From positions 1 to 64,000 of the forward strand of contig JAURVB010002672.1 in the NCBI GenBank assembly GCA_033002965.1: 64,000 bases of DNA. Direction: 5' to 3'. The position numbers were made by a program, and so were the translations under genes. The notes beneath the pieces were generated by a model. That model worked only from the letters and a program-made list of their open reading frames with translations, did no database searches and was not told the DNA's origin. The DNA is from Piper betle (lineage: Eukaryota > Streptophyta > Magnoliopsida > Piperales > Piperaceae). Positions 53,204-64,000 of this stretch are shown here, piece after piece; within the stretch, counting starts at the first letter, position 1; every line of letters starts with the position of its first letter.

Positions 53204-55657
53204 CCCCACCTTCTTCAATTCTGGAAAATCTAGAATTCAGAACGTTACAAATTTGTTCTTGTCTTAATTTTTCCCACTTGATAAAAACAAAACTATTTGT
53301 AAAATTTTAATTCTAAATAAATAAATGCTCTTCAATGGAAAGAAAACGAGAGCAAAATCCATGTGTAACCCATTGTATTGTATATATAAAAAGACAACTG
53401 TTTGTGTAGATATGTAAAAATATTTGAATAAATCATACAATAAACTAAAAAATAAAAGCTTGGGAACATGCCAATCATATTAATAAATTTTATAAAATAA
53501 ATCAGGAAATTAATTATTAAATTAATCCTAATGAAATTATCTATAAAGTCAACCGACGGGACATAGAATCGAGTAGACTCAAAAAAGAATTTTAAGTTAA
53601 AAATAAGTTTTAAAATTATGAGCTATGCTAAAAAACTTTTAATTGTATTTTTAGCTGAACTTGGCTTGTATGAAGCTTAAAATTATTTAAACACATAATT
53701 AGTACTTAATAAAATTATGTTACCTTAAATTATAGTTTTATTAAAATTTACTCATAAAAGTATTAAATTTATTAAATCATGAAGCCCGAGTTGAATCCAG
53801 CCGGGTTTAGGCAAGCTCGGCAGGCTTTGAAGAGCCTGAGCTTGGTAGTTTCAGAATGTCCTAGGCTAGATGTCAATTTAAGCCAAGCTTTCACACCTCG
53901 GCATTAACCACCGCAATGTTAAGAGGCGAAGAATGAACAGAACAGGATCCAGAAAGTTGAATTCTGTTCTCTTCTATGTAAGACTTGACAAAAGCCGTCT
54001 AGGTTCAAACCTCCCTCTCTCTCGTTTCTCATCTCTGTTTCTAATATCTTCCGGTCTGGGTTTAGAAAAGAGATGACAATGGGATGGGTAGGAGTAATCC
54101 GCGTGTGCACTTGACCCGACTCAAAAATATCAAAATCTAAACATATTGGGTATCAGCGTGCATGATTTTAAAGGGTTGGATTTTTATTAGCACCCGTTTC
54201 CTAACGAATTTGGGTTCGGGTCTTAAATAACTTGACCCAATATAGAATCAAATATTAAAAAATAATTTTATTTAAAATTTTAATTTCTTTAAATATTTTA
54301 TTATAATAATAATAATTATTATTATTATTATCATAAAACATCTTATAAATATATTTTAAATTTTCATATAAAATTAAAATAACTATTACAAAAAAATTTT
54401 AATTTTATATATTTGATTTCAAATACATGCAATATATTTAATTTAGGATCAGCTTCAGGTTTTGCAAAATAGGTCCCGGTCAGATTCAGGCATAAATTCG
54501 AGAAAGACACTCATTTTGGGTTCGGATTTAGACCTTTGACATTGGAGCGGGTTTCTACAAAACCCGAACCAAACCGGATTTCAATTGTGAATTGAGTATG
54601 CATTTACCTGGACTTGGCTTTTTAATATACACACACTTTTTCATGACTCGACAACTGGTCAAAATAGACGGCCTAATTTATCATAAACGAGCGGCCCTTG
54701 AAACCATTATTTATCATGAATATTGAAAAGCTGCCTCGTTCTTTGCTTTCCACTGAGTTCAGAAGCAAATGGTATGAACTAACGGGTCAAGGGCGGCATT
54801 GGGCATTGGGAGTTGTCGACGTCGTACATGTGGAATCAACAACTAGCGTTCATAACCATCTACACGGCGTGGATGACCACACATTATTTAATTTTTTTAA
54901 TATTTTAAAACGACTAGAACAATGTGAACATTTTCAAAATAGCTATGTATGAACTATAACACCACGCATATATGAATAAATAATTCTGACTATCATCATA
55001 GACAAATATCAATAACTTTCCCAAAACTAGACTTCACACATCAGATCAAATCTGGCATTAAACATCAACATATTACGCATCCGTTGCCTGATTCACAGCC
55101 CACCTTAGATCTCCCAAAACCCGTCAATTTCAAGAAAAGCTTTCTTTCAGAAAGCTTATCAATAAAATCCTTGACGCAAAAATGGCGAGTGCGCATCCAG
55201 ATATGCATTGACAATGATTTCGTCAATTAAGTTGACAGTTGATAGTCAGCAAGAAATCATAAATCGATCCAACACGGTAAACAAAAACAAATAAGATCAA
55301 GAATTGTAATAGAGTAAGTGCATTTTCCAGAGAATGACACCAGAAGTACGATGAGAAGATACCGCATTCACTGCATCACAACTTTCATAGGACCTGCATG
55401 GTAATCTTTTTTCTCCAAATCAATGGCTTCCAATGCAAAAGTATCCAAGATTTGAAAGGCAACCCATAGTAAAGAAAAGATGCTGATCAAATCAGGAATA
55501 GATACAGCTGCGTTCTACAGCATTTATAAGATGGTCGGACATTTGCAATCAGGAAAATCATGTTAGTGAGCATCTACACAACCTGTAATATTCCCGTGAA
55601 CTTGATGTTTAAGTCCTCATTGCTGCATTTCAGTGGACAGAAAATAAAAAGGGGTGC
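53204..55657. other. Spacer between LTR and CYP71, no gene
   Basis: AT-rich. The 53750-54620 stretch has repeated GGGTTCGG- and ACCCGAACC-like text typical of decayed non-autonomous transposons. CYP71 3' UTR sequence probably covers the last few hundred bases. Confidence 0.45.
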
Positions 55658-58600
55658 TTAGGACTTTGGAACAGTGACGTTCAAGATCTTTACGTCTTGA
55701 TGTGGCTTATCCATCTTATCTGTCTTCACCTTCTCTATAGCCTGGAAGCAGAGCAGAAAAAAATAGTTAAATCAATACTTAATGCAAATTCGCACAATCA
55801 TCACAAACACGTCTGCTTCAATTACCTGGACAACATCCATTCCCTTCAGAACCCTACCGAAGACTGAATGCTTATTATCCAACCACGGGGTAGCTACAGT
55901 AGTAATAAAAAATTGTGACCCATTGGTGTTAGGCCCCGCATTTGCCATGGAGAGAGTAAATGGCCTGTCATGTCTTAAACTGCACAAAAACAAAAAATAC
56001 AGAGGGACAACTGAGTTCCCATGAAATAAATCATACAGTAAAAAATAAGAGATAACTTTAAAAATAAGAATTGTCCGTCAAGGCAATACTTCATGAAAGT
56101 GTCGTAAGGAATTATCATCATCATGCTATTATAAGACTAGATTAAACCATACCGCACTTAGAAAGTTAAATAACAAAAATTATAGATTGAGGCAAAGTCT
56201 AATAATCCAAGAGCGCTAATGTAAAAGTGAAGTGCTGCAATGGTAAAAAAATATGAGACTAGAGTAATAGATATGAAAATGACATCATTTGTTCAAGCAC
56301 TCACTAAATCTTGAATGTTGAGGTCAAAGGGATGATCTACTCATAGACTAATCAAGATTTGAAAGATGATACATTATTTCACTTGCTCCATCTTACATAA
56401 AACTGATGTGCACAGCTGAAACATTTACAGCAACTAAATAGTATTAAAAATAGCCGAACTTATAAAAAAATTTTCAATAACTACATATAACACCTTTTGT
56501 GAAACTCGTCTTCAAACTCCCTTCCCCAAATGGATTGACCGCCAGTACCATCTCCCAAAGGATCTCCAGTCTGTATCATGAACCCTTTGATAACCCGGTG
56601 GAATATAAGATTGTCATAGTATCCATTTCTGCAATGAGTTGTGAAGTTCTCCACTGTTTTTGGACATTCTTCCGGATACAATCTCAAGTGGATGTCTCCA
56701 AGAGTTGTATGCAAAATCTACCAGAAAGGGGAAAAACAAGTGATTAATGATCTCATGAAATAAGATTTCAATTCCCTCAAGTTTACACCCACGTGGTGTG
56801 GAACAAAGGAGAAGACAGAGAAAGAGAGCAAATCCACACTGGATTTAGCAACCCACACAAGATTTTCTTGAGATTCAATCATCATAGCTAAGTATCACTA
56901 TGATAAATAATCATTTTCTACTAAATAATCATAACTAAATATTAGTACGATAAATACTCTTAATGATAGACCGAATTCATGAGAAGTCTTAACTGTAATG
57001 TACTTCTAAATCCTAATAAAATTTTAAAAAGAAAACCATCTAAATCATGAAAATAGCATGCAACTCTATAATACTTGTCATATTCATTACTTCTGGAGAG
57101 CTATATCAATTCTACCTAACTTGATAATTGCTACACAAGGGGAATACTCGTCTTATTAGCCAAAAAATACATATTGAATAAACCAAGAATTAGCTAACTC
57201 AATGTAAGATCCCCCAATTAGTTAGTAGAATTAGTCTCATATCCCGTACCTATACGTGTAAGATCCAATATATTAGTAGGGACGATGCTTACAATTTTTA
57301 ACTTAGTTAATTACTTTTGAATAGATGACTAACCCCATCAATTTGCACTAATTGAATCGGGTCATTGCAGTTAGTATCAGAGCCAATCTGGAGGTCTATC
57401 TAGATACAAATAAGTAGGGTCAAGAGCCATAAAAAGGAATTTAAGGGGCAGAATTTCTTTAAGGTAGGTAGAATGTAAAATCCCCCAACTAATTAGTTCA
57501 TTTAGTCTCATTTCCAATACTTAGCAAGATAAAATCCAATATATTAGCAGGGATAGTGCTTATGAAATTCAACTTGGTTAATTACTTTTCAAGACATGAT
57601 TAAGCCCATTATTTTGTACTAATTAAGTCGGGACGTTACACTTAGTATCACCTAAAGCACACAAAAGTGAAATAAACATTACCACACTCTCTGGCAGAGA
57701 TGATGTCACCGATTTTCCAATATCTGAAACATCCAAGAGCTCTTCAGGAGGTGGCTTTTCATTGAAAACGTCTCTTCCCTTAGTTGCATCCTCCGGTTCC
57801 TCTGGTTCCCTTCGGCTGCAGAATACAGTTGTATGATGAAATATAAATAGGCAACTAGGACTCTTTCGACACTAAACCTCTTCAAATATTTCCATTGATT
57901 ATTTTGATTACTTGAACTTTCCTTTACTCCTAACTCATATGGACACTAAAGATAGCATGCATAGAAAAGTTGTTTGGTTAAGAAAGAATTTGGATTTACT
58001 TATAATATATATGAAGTTGGTTCTCTTTCTAGCAGCTTAAGTGTTTAGGATACTTGGTTTTGAGGTGATATCACAAAGAAAAGATCTTAAGTTCGCAATT
58101 GTAGTTGTTGATTGTTTGGTTTAATTGGATTTGGTTTGATTTCCTATTTTTTTGGTGGGATTGGCACTAAATTATCTCTTTCAAACAATGAACAGTAGAT
58201 CATAATCAACAAAAAAATCTATTTATGAGAACATAATATATAAATAATAATATAATTCTGCCCAAATACCTGAATAGAAAAATTCTATGTTTCTTGAAAG
58301 CACAACACAGAATAGTGGGATCTATGAATGGTTCCTTGCTTTCGTTAACATTAGCAGCAAGTGAAGGAATCTTCCGGACTTTTTTATTGCTCTTGTCACC
58401 TTGGTATAGAGCTACTCTTAGAAACCTGTCATTATTTTCAACTTTTCCAAGAATCCGAGCCACCCTATTCGTGTGCATATTTACAATCTGTTAAGAAAGA
58501 CGCATTCCACTGTTGGATGAATAGTGAAAGTAAACGAAAAAGGACAACAATGCTTTTCAACACATGTTATTCTATATCTACATGGAGAGTACACTAACAA

Positions 58601-60047
58601 TGCCCTAAAAGGTTCTGCATCTTGGAAATCATAAGAAGTTGTGCTAGTGAAAGCTAAAATATTTAAGCATAAGCTTTTCCCATAAGAAGCTGTGTATTTT
58701 GCATCTAAAATGAGGATCAATTATATAGCCATAGTCCAAATAGCTACAACTTCAACGGCCTATAGCGTAATTGAATTGGTTATTTCAGTCAAAAGTTCAA
58801 GTCAGCTAACAAATATAGTTCACAAATGGGGCTGATACAAGCCCCTTGTTTAATTTGATTTTCCTCATGTTCATTGTCCATCATCATTATCTCAGGCTCA
58901 AACGGCACAATTTTAAGAAGGAATACCAGAGGGTTCCGTGTAGGCTTGGCACCTGGCATCAGCTAGTGCCCATGCAATTTCCAGCACGGAATTTAAATTG
59001 ACTAATAATGAACCAAAAAGCAGACCACCAGAAAGCTACATGCATCAATGAAGAATCAACCATGCACATCATTGTAAAGACAAAAAATTACTTACTTTTA
59101 TACCTAGCAAAGTTGCATATATGAGGAAGTTACCACTCTCATCAAAAACTGCATTTGGTTGTGGAACATTCTCCATTTTCTCTATTTCCTTTTCAACAGC
59201 CATCCTCCTCCCAAAATCAATAGCTTCTAGACGATAAAGAGGGGCATCACTTCTTTGAAGATCTTGGGCGACCTGAAAATACATGAAACAATATAAATCA
59301 GAAGATGATATAAAAGTTATAACTTAAAGTTAATTCAGAAAATATACAACACCTCTATTGTCTCATCATAGATTCTCCTTAATTTGCCAGTTTTGAACCA
59401 AAAAACACGTATCTTGCGATCTGGAGATGTAACAGAAAATTGCTTGCCATCTACACTAACCTGATCAGATATGCATTACAAGTTATTAGCATTAAATCAT
59501 GTAACCTAAGCATACAAAGAGATAGTAAGGTGATGGGAACAGTATGGTGAAAAATTGTCAAAGTTGGAATAGGCAGTGATCATATATAATATATGAAGAA
59601 GGGACTAGGGAGCATACAAAACTTACAAATGCTATTTACACATGTATTCTTTGCCCGCTTATGTATTCATAGCACAAGACTTTATTACCCAAGCTGCATT
59701 ATATACTCATCACTAGTATATCGCAAGGTTAATCAACATGTGCAAAAAGTGACCATGATGATGGACAACCCGACATTAGACCACAAAATTAGCCCCATCA
59801 TAAATCAGCCACAAATAGATGAACAATTAGAAGAAGATTCCCACTTCAAGGCTGATCGTCCTAAGGCAACAAGACTATGTTAAGAGAAATAAGAATTAGA
59901 AACAATTAGTAGCAGAGTCCTTTATTAAGATGAGTTTTCATCAGGTAGTTTCTTATTTTAGTTGAAATCGTATTTAGTTCTTTCCTATTAGAGGATTAAG
60001 CCTTGTTTTAATGTTTTCCTATTTCAGTCCAAGTCAAGTTCTTTCTC

Positions 60048-60082
<35 letters not shown>

Positions 60083-63000
60083 GTATTGTAGGCTTTGAGC
60101 CATTTATTGAGAATAAAAGTTATTTTCTAGTTCAAGTTTATATTATCCTTGTTTATCATTATCTCTCCTGCTTCTTTGTTGTTAAAAATTAAGAAAGCCA
60201 TAGAGAAAAGGCACATTGTTTACCATATTCCTCTAGTTTTTACCTAGGATTGTATCAAGTGGTTATCAGAGCCAATCAATCGCTTGTTGATTCACGTTTC
60301 ACCACCACAGTCACCGCTGCCTATTCTACTTAGTCACCGCTGCCTATTCTACTTAGTCACCTCTGCCACCACCTGTCCACTACCATCGCCACCACCCCCG
60401 TCAGTCTTTTCTTCTTGCCGCAACGCCACATTGGGCTAGAACCCTACTGTTAGCCGAGAGTTGGCTTCAAGATCATGGTCCTTGGCTTCATCCACACCAC
60501 CAACAAACTTTGATCAACAATGTGACACTGTGATCAACAGATTACAGAACACTCAAGAAGCAGGTTAATTTTATCTACAGTCAGCTTCTTGATCATGACC
60601 AGATATGTGATTTACAAAGAACTCAAGACAGATTTGCAGTGTGACATTCAACTAATATAGAGAGCCTTGATATCCTCATTAACATGGTTTGCAAGGGGGC
60701 TCATCTCTGTCAAACAATATTCCAACCACCACAGCTACCTCTCCCAGACCTCTACTATTGTTAATACTTCCACTCTGCCAGCCTAGAACATGGATACCAT
60801 AATTGAAGGGCCTACAGAGTAAACCTCTGAACTGTCGCCGAGCCAATTCAAGAATCTCCAACCTAACTATTTGAAGATGACATGATTGACATTTGTGTTA
60901 ATGAGGATCCATTTAATCCAAAGTGTAATTCACAATTACTCGGAGTTTTCTGATTCAACAATTGATTAACAAGTGTGGGGGAAATTTTATTGGAATGATT
61001 GAAAGAATACCTTAAGTCTCAAGTGCGAATTCACAGTTCGTCGCTTTTACCGATTATCTTCCTTTAAAACTCAAGGATGAGTTCTTTCCAACCAAAGGAG
61101 ATTGATGACAAACAACTCCATATTAGTCCACAAAATTAGCTCCATCATAAATCAAGCCACAAATAGATGAAGAACAATCAGAAGAAGATTACCGCTTAAA
61201 GGCTAATCATCCCAAGGCATCTAACTACGTTATAAGGAAAAAGAATTAGAAGTTGCCTAATTAAGATGCTTAGTTTACTTCCTACTTACAATTAGTAGTT
61301 AAGTCCTTCATTGAGATGAGTTTTCATTAGGCAATTTCTTATTTTAGTTGGAGTCTTATTTAGTGTTTTCCTATTAGACGATTAAATCTTGTTTTAATAT
61401 ATTCCTAGTTTAAGTCTAAGTTTTATTTTAGTTTTGTTCTAGAACTAGAAGAAGTTTTTTCTCTTCTATATATATGTGAAGCATTGTAGGCTTTGAGCCA
61501 TTATCGATTATCGAGAAGAAAAGTCATTTTCTAGTTCAAGTTTTTCTTTATACTTGTTTATCATTATCTCTTCTTCGTCGTTGAAGATTAAGAAAACCCT
61601 AGAGACAAGGTACATTGTTTACCATATTTCTCTAGTTTTTACCTAGGATTGCATCAGTCATAGTTTTATTTATATTATAGTTATCCTGCAAAACTTTTAA
61701 CTGAAGAATAATTTCCATATAAATATTATTTACTTCTTACAAGAAGGCTTTCTGGAAGTTGTTATAACTCAAGCAGTCATATTAGACCGTTTAGTTAATT
61801 AATAAATAATCTTTTCAACTGCAGGAAATATTTATATAATATCTTTAAAATACTACAGTTATATTGGCCATGAAAAAGCTCTGCACCTCCACGATATGTA
61901 GCTCCTGGCATGTGATATGTGTAAGCAATAAGCCAATTCAAGGTTTATGGTAGATAATAGATGTTTGTATATGCCAAAAGAAAACAAAAATTGATATGAC
62001 ATCAGGACGGGGTCAAGATGGCACCTTGTGAAAAAGTCATCATTCATATAAATGTGACAACCACATTAAAGATAGCACTCAAAGAACACAAATGACAACA
62101 TCAAAACTGGAAAGAGTGAAATGGATGGAGGAAACGTTTTTTACCTCAATGGAAGAAACTGAAGTCTTACATTTTGCAATTGTAAGTAGGTCTGTCTCCA
62201 TCTTCAATTTAAAACCGACCCTGGGATCATAATCATTTTCATTGTCAAAACAGTACAAGAGTAAAACTTTGAGAAAAAAGCAATGGGCCACAACAGAACA
62301 TAATATTCCAACGAGAATATAAATGGATGTTAACATTTTCACTATATTAGAAGGCAAGTATAATAAAGGTGCATATTCAAGAAGAGGCAGACCAAAAAGA
62401 GTTAAAAGCCTCCACTCCATAATTTCATTTTAGTATTTAATAAATTTATGATATAGTCCATCTCAAATATTTTTAAATAGAATAACAATAATGCAATCAA
62501 ACATGGACCTGCCCTTCGGAAACTGAAGAGTGGCAGGACACCAGTATTCTATGATTCCTTTGTCATCTGCAGATACGACTACATCAGCCACTGCATTGTA
62601 CTTCATAACTTTTATAGGACTCAGATGCACCTGCTCAGTGAATGAAAATCATCACCAACATGCAGTACGTGAATAGTAAGTAAATATAAACTAGTTTAAC
62701 CACTTCGCCTAAAAGCATAAGCTGTTAGGTAAAAAAACCATGTAGTATTTCATTTAATTTTCAACTATAAAAAAACTACAAACAAATAAAAAATGCACCA
62801 CCTCATACAGGAAAAGAACAACCAAAAGAGGAACAAATAACAAAACCTGATATGAAACTATTGGTTCATTTGACCCAGAACGAACATCGTATATATGCAC
62901 ATAAGAGAAATTTCGATCACTAATAGCAAGTTTCGCCTTGACATCTCCTTGTTTGTATACCCATTCAACAGCACCGGGGAAAAATGGAAGCCGCATCATG

Positions 63001-64000
63001 ACCATCATATCATAGTTAACAACATCGTAGACTTTTACTGACTCATCATTGGAAATGGTGCAGCAAAGCAACCCATCAGCACTAACCTGCATTTCTGAAC
63101 AACATAATAAATTGCTATTTGGAAAAATTATCAGCCTCACCATACCATAGAAAAACGTGTATTTTGACAAAACCAATTGCACCCATTTTCCTTTGCGGTG
63201 CTCATGTTTCGTATGCCAAATACATGCATCCTAGTTAAATCAAAAATCAGTGAAGAACAATGACTCACAGCCAATCCTTCAATGGGACCAAGGTGAGATC
63301 GGAAGTGTTTTGCGAACTCTATCCCAATGGCTTTCTTTTTCCAAAATTTGATATGACCTAAACGTAGAACAAAATTTCATAACAAGAGCAAGAAAGGGTA
63401 AAAAAAAATCATGCATTTGGTATCAATCAGTGCCATTGTAACAGCTAGCTCTTGAGCCAATTTGAAATTTTCATGATACTAAACATTAGTCCCATAATGT
63501 GCATTTTGATTATCTTATTAAAAGGTTCAGATTTTTGTCACATTTGGTTAATTATATATATAAAAAAATACTACCATAAGGAAAGGAGTTTACACATTGA
63601 AAAACGGGCTAATTTTTAGCATTTTTTCCCTTATAATTCTTTGTCTTGCAGTTAAATTTTGACAAGCAAATTTCTCAGATATAAAATTGTGCCTAATTGC
63701 TCTTGCCTTCCATGCAAAAGGTTTGTATTCTAGTAGCCAGGCTTTAAATATAAAATGGTGATGTTAAACTCTATATAAATCAATCTAACCAAAACAAATA
63801 AATTTATTTCAAGGAGTTGTTGACAGAAAGTAAATATTTGACAGATCTTTTTCACATTTCTGTCTCTCTCTAAAACAATGCAACACAATCTGTTTGTTAT
63901 CAACTAGTAAATTGTAACACACCATCAGAACTCCCTGATATAAAAAATTCTGCAGCAGACACAGCAACATGAGTAACCACGTCACGATGCATGTAGCTCT
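55658..64000 (-). CDS. CYP71: WD40-repeat cyclophilin (peptidyl-prolyl isomerase) CYP71, 5' partial
   Basis: A nuclear multidomain cyclophilin. In Arabidopsis CYP71 binds histone H3 and acts in chromatin-based silencing and organ development. Exons (minus): >64000-63923, 63357-63269, 63086-62847, 62630-62509, 62220-62145, 59460-59353, 59272-59096, 58487-58270, 57815-57683, 56717-56494, 55979-55826, 55741-55658. Phases agree throughout. The visible ~567 codons start with [16 protein letters not shown]40 blades follow ([37 protein letters not shown]), then a linker with [19 protein letters not shown]. The C-terminal cyclophilin domain has [15 protein letters not shown] (catalytic Arg, Phe, Met, Gln), [15 protein letters not shown] and [12 protein letters not shown] (Trp and His of the pocket), ending VTVPKS. 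Only the first ~60-70 residues lie outside the window. The domain looks catalytically complete. One donor (after 62509, AG/GTCCAT) is weak. Introns hold transposons at 57203-57640 and 59756-61656. Confidence 0.96.
57203..57640 (+). mobile_element. Degenerate TRIM in a CYP71 intron
   Basis: LTRs lie at 57203-57369 and 57474-57640 (167 bp each, starting TGTAAGATCC and TGTAAAATCC, ending TTGCA and TTACA). The primer-site relative TAGTATCAGAGC follows LTR1 at 57372-57383. A second primer-site fragment (TAGTATCACC) follows LTR2, so a further unit has been lost. No clear target duplication was seen. The LTRs are diverged and related to the 8.4-9.1 kb cluster (short internal part). The intron lies between the exons ending at 57683 and starting at 56717. 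Confidence 0.82.
59756..61656 (+). mobile_element. Non-coding LTR element (LARD-like) in the large CYP71 intron
   Basis: Two diverged LTRs (about 59756-60257 and 61103-61656) share the 'ccacaaaattag', 'ttgtaggctttgagcc' and 'tttacctaggattg' blocks and end ATCA. A primer-binding-like TGGTTATCAGAGCC follows LTR1 at 60260-60273, and a purine-rich ACCAAAGGAGAT precedes LTR2. The ~845-bp interior has no long frame; it includes a C-rich Ser/Thr-like stretch and a doubled ~23-bp unit near 60320-60360. LTR1 contains a (TA)n run. Flanking GACCA and GTCAT are not a convincing duplication. The element lies opposite to the gene. Confidence 0.78.
60051..60079. repeat. (TA)n microsatellite
   Basis: Fourteen uninterrupted TA units inside the 5' LTR of the intronic element. 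The second LTR has only a short run at the matching place. Confidence 0.95.

Noticed and set aside
58294..58597. Plus-strand frames opposite a CYP71 exon
   Set aside because: They are antisense shadows of the exon at 58270-58487.
59593..59883. 96-codon plus-strand frame in a CYP71 intron
   Set aside because: It spans intron sequence and the start of a non-coding LTR element, and no domain was recognised.

Overview
This is a window of plant nuclear DNA, from a flowering plant and probably a eudicot. The evidence is spliced genes with GT-AG introns, plant-type retrotransposons whose primer-binding sites match initiator-Met tRNA, hAT and FAR1/MULE-type transposase remnants, and two conserved plant genes. 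There is no prokaryotic or organellar signal.

Layout. About 1-45 kb is a transposon graveyard with no intact host gene. It holds decayed Ty1/copia coding regions (7.4-9.9, 12.5-15.7 and 18.3-27.3 kb), one FAR1-like pseudogene (15.8-17.5 kb), two hAT transposase pseudogenes (23.6-25.6 and 28.5-30.5 kb), long copia LTRs, many gypsy-type LTRs now standing alone, and several very short TRIM elements. Nesting can be resolved to the base. Solo LTRs with perfect 5-bp target duplications lie at 13815-15337, 19330-21849, 35065-36598 and 41094-42647. A full TRIM with a perfect 5-bp duplication lies at 653-1115. A 679-bp hAT-type element with an 8-bp duplication lies at 28904-29582, inside a hAT transposase pseudogene.

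Host gene 1 (46066-49838, minus strand) is a complete ten-exon monodehydroascorbate reductase of 434 residues. It belongs to the ascorbate-glutathione cycle and has no C-terminal peroxisomal signal, so it is probably cytosolic. A TATA-like box lies about 135 bp upstream of the ATG. A GC-rich gypsy LTR (50479-53203) begins about 640 bp upstream of the ATG.

Host gene 2 (55658 to beyond 64000, minus strand) is the nuclear WD40-cyclophilin CYP71. It is missing only its N-terminal exon or exons, which lie past the window edge. Its introns carry a degenerate TRIM (57203-57640) and a 1.9-kb non-coding LTR element (59756-61656). Both genes appear intact and unrelated in function, and nothing suggests a cluster.

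No novel biochemical system was found. The most unusual content is the transposon architecture: multi-layer nesting, a TRIM cluster with an inverted LTR, and an apparent capture of LTR sequence by a non-autonomous hAT element.
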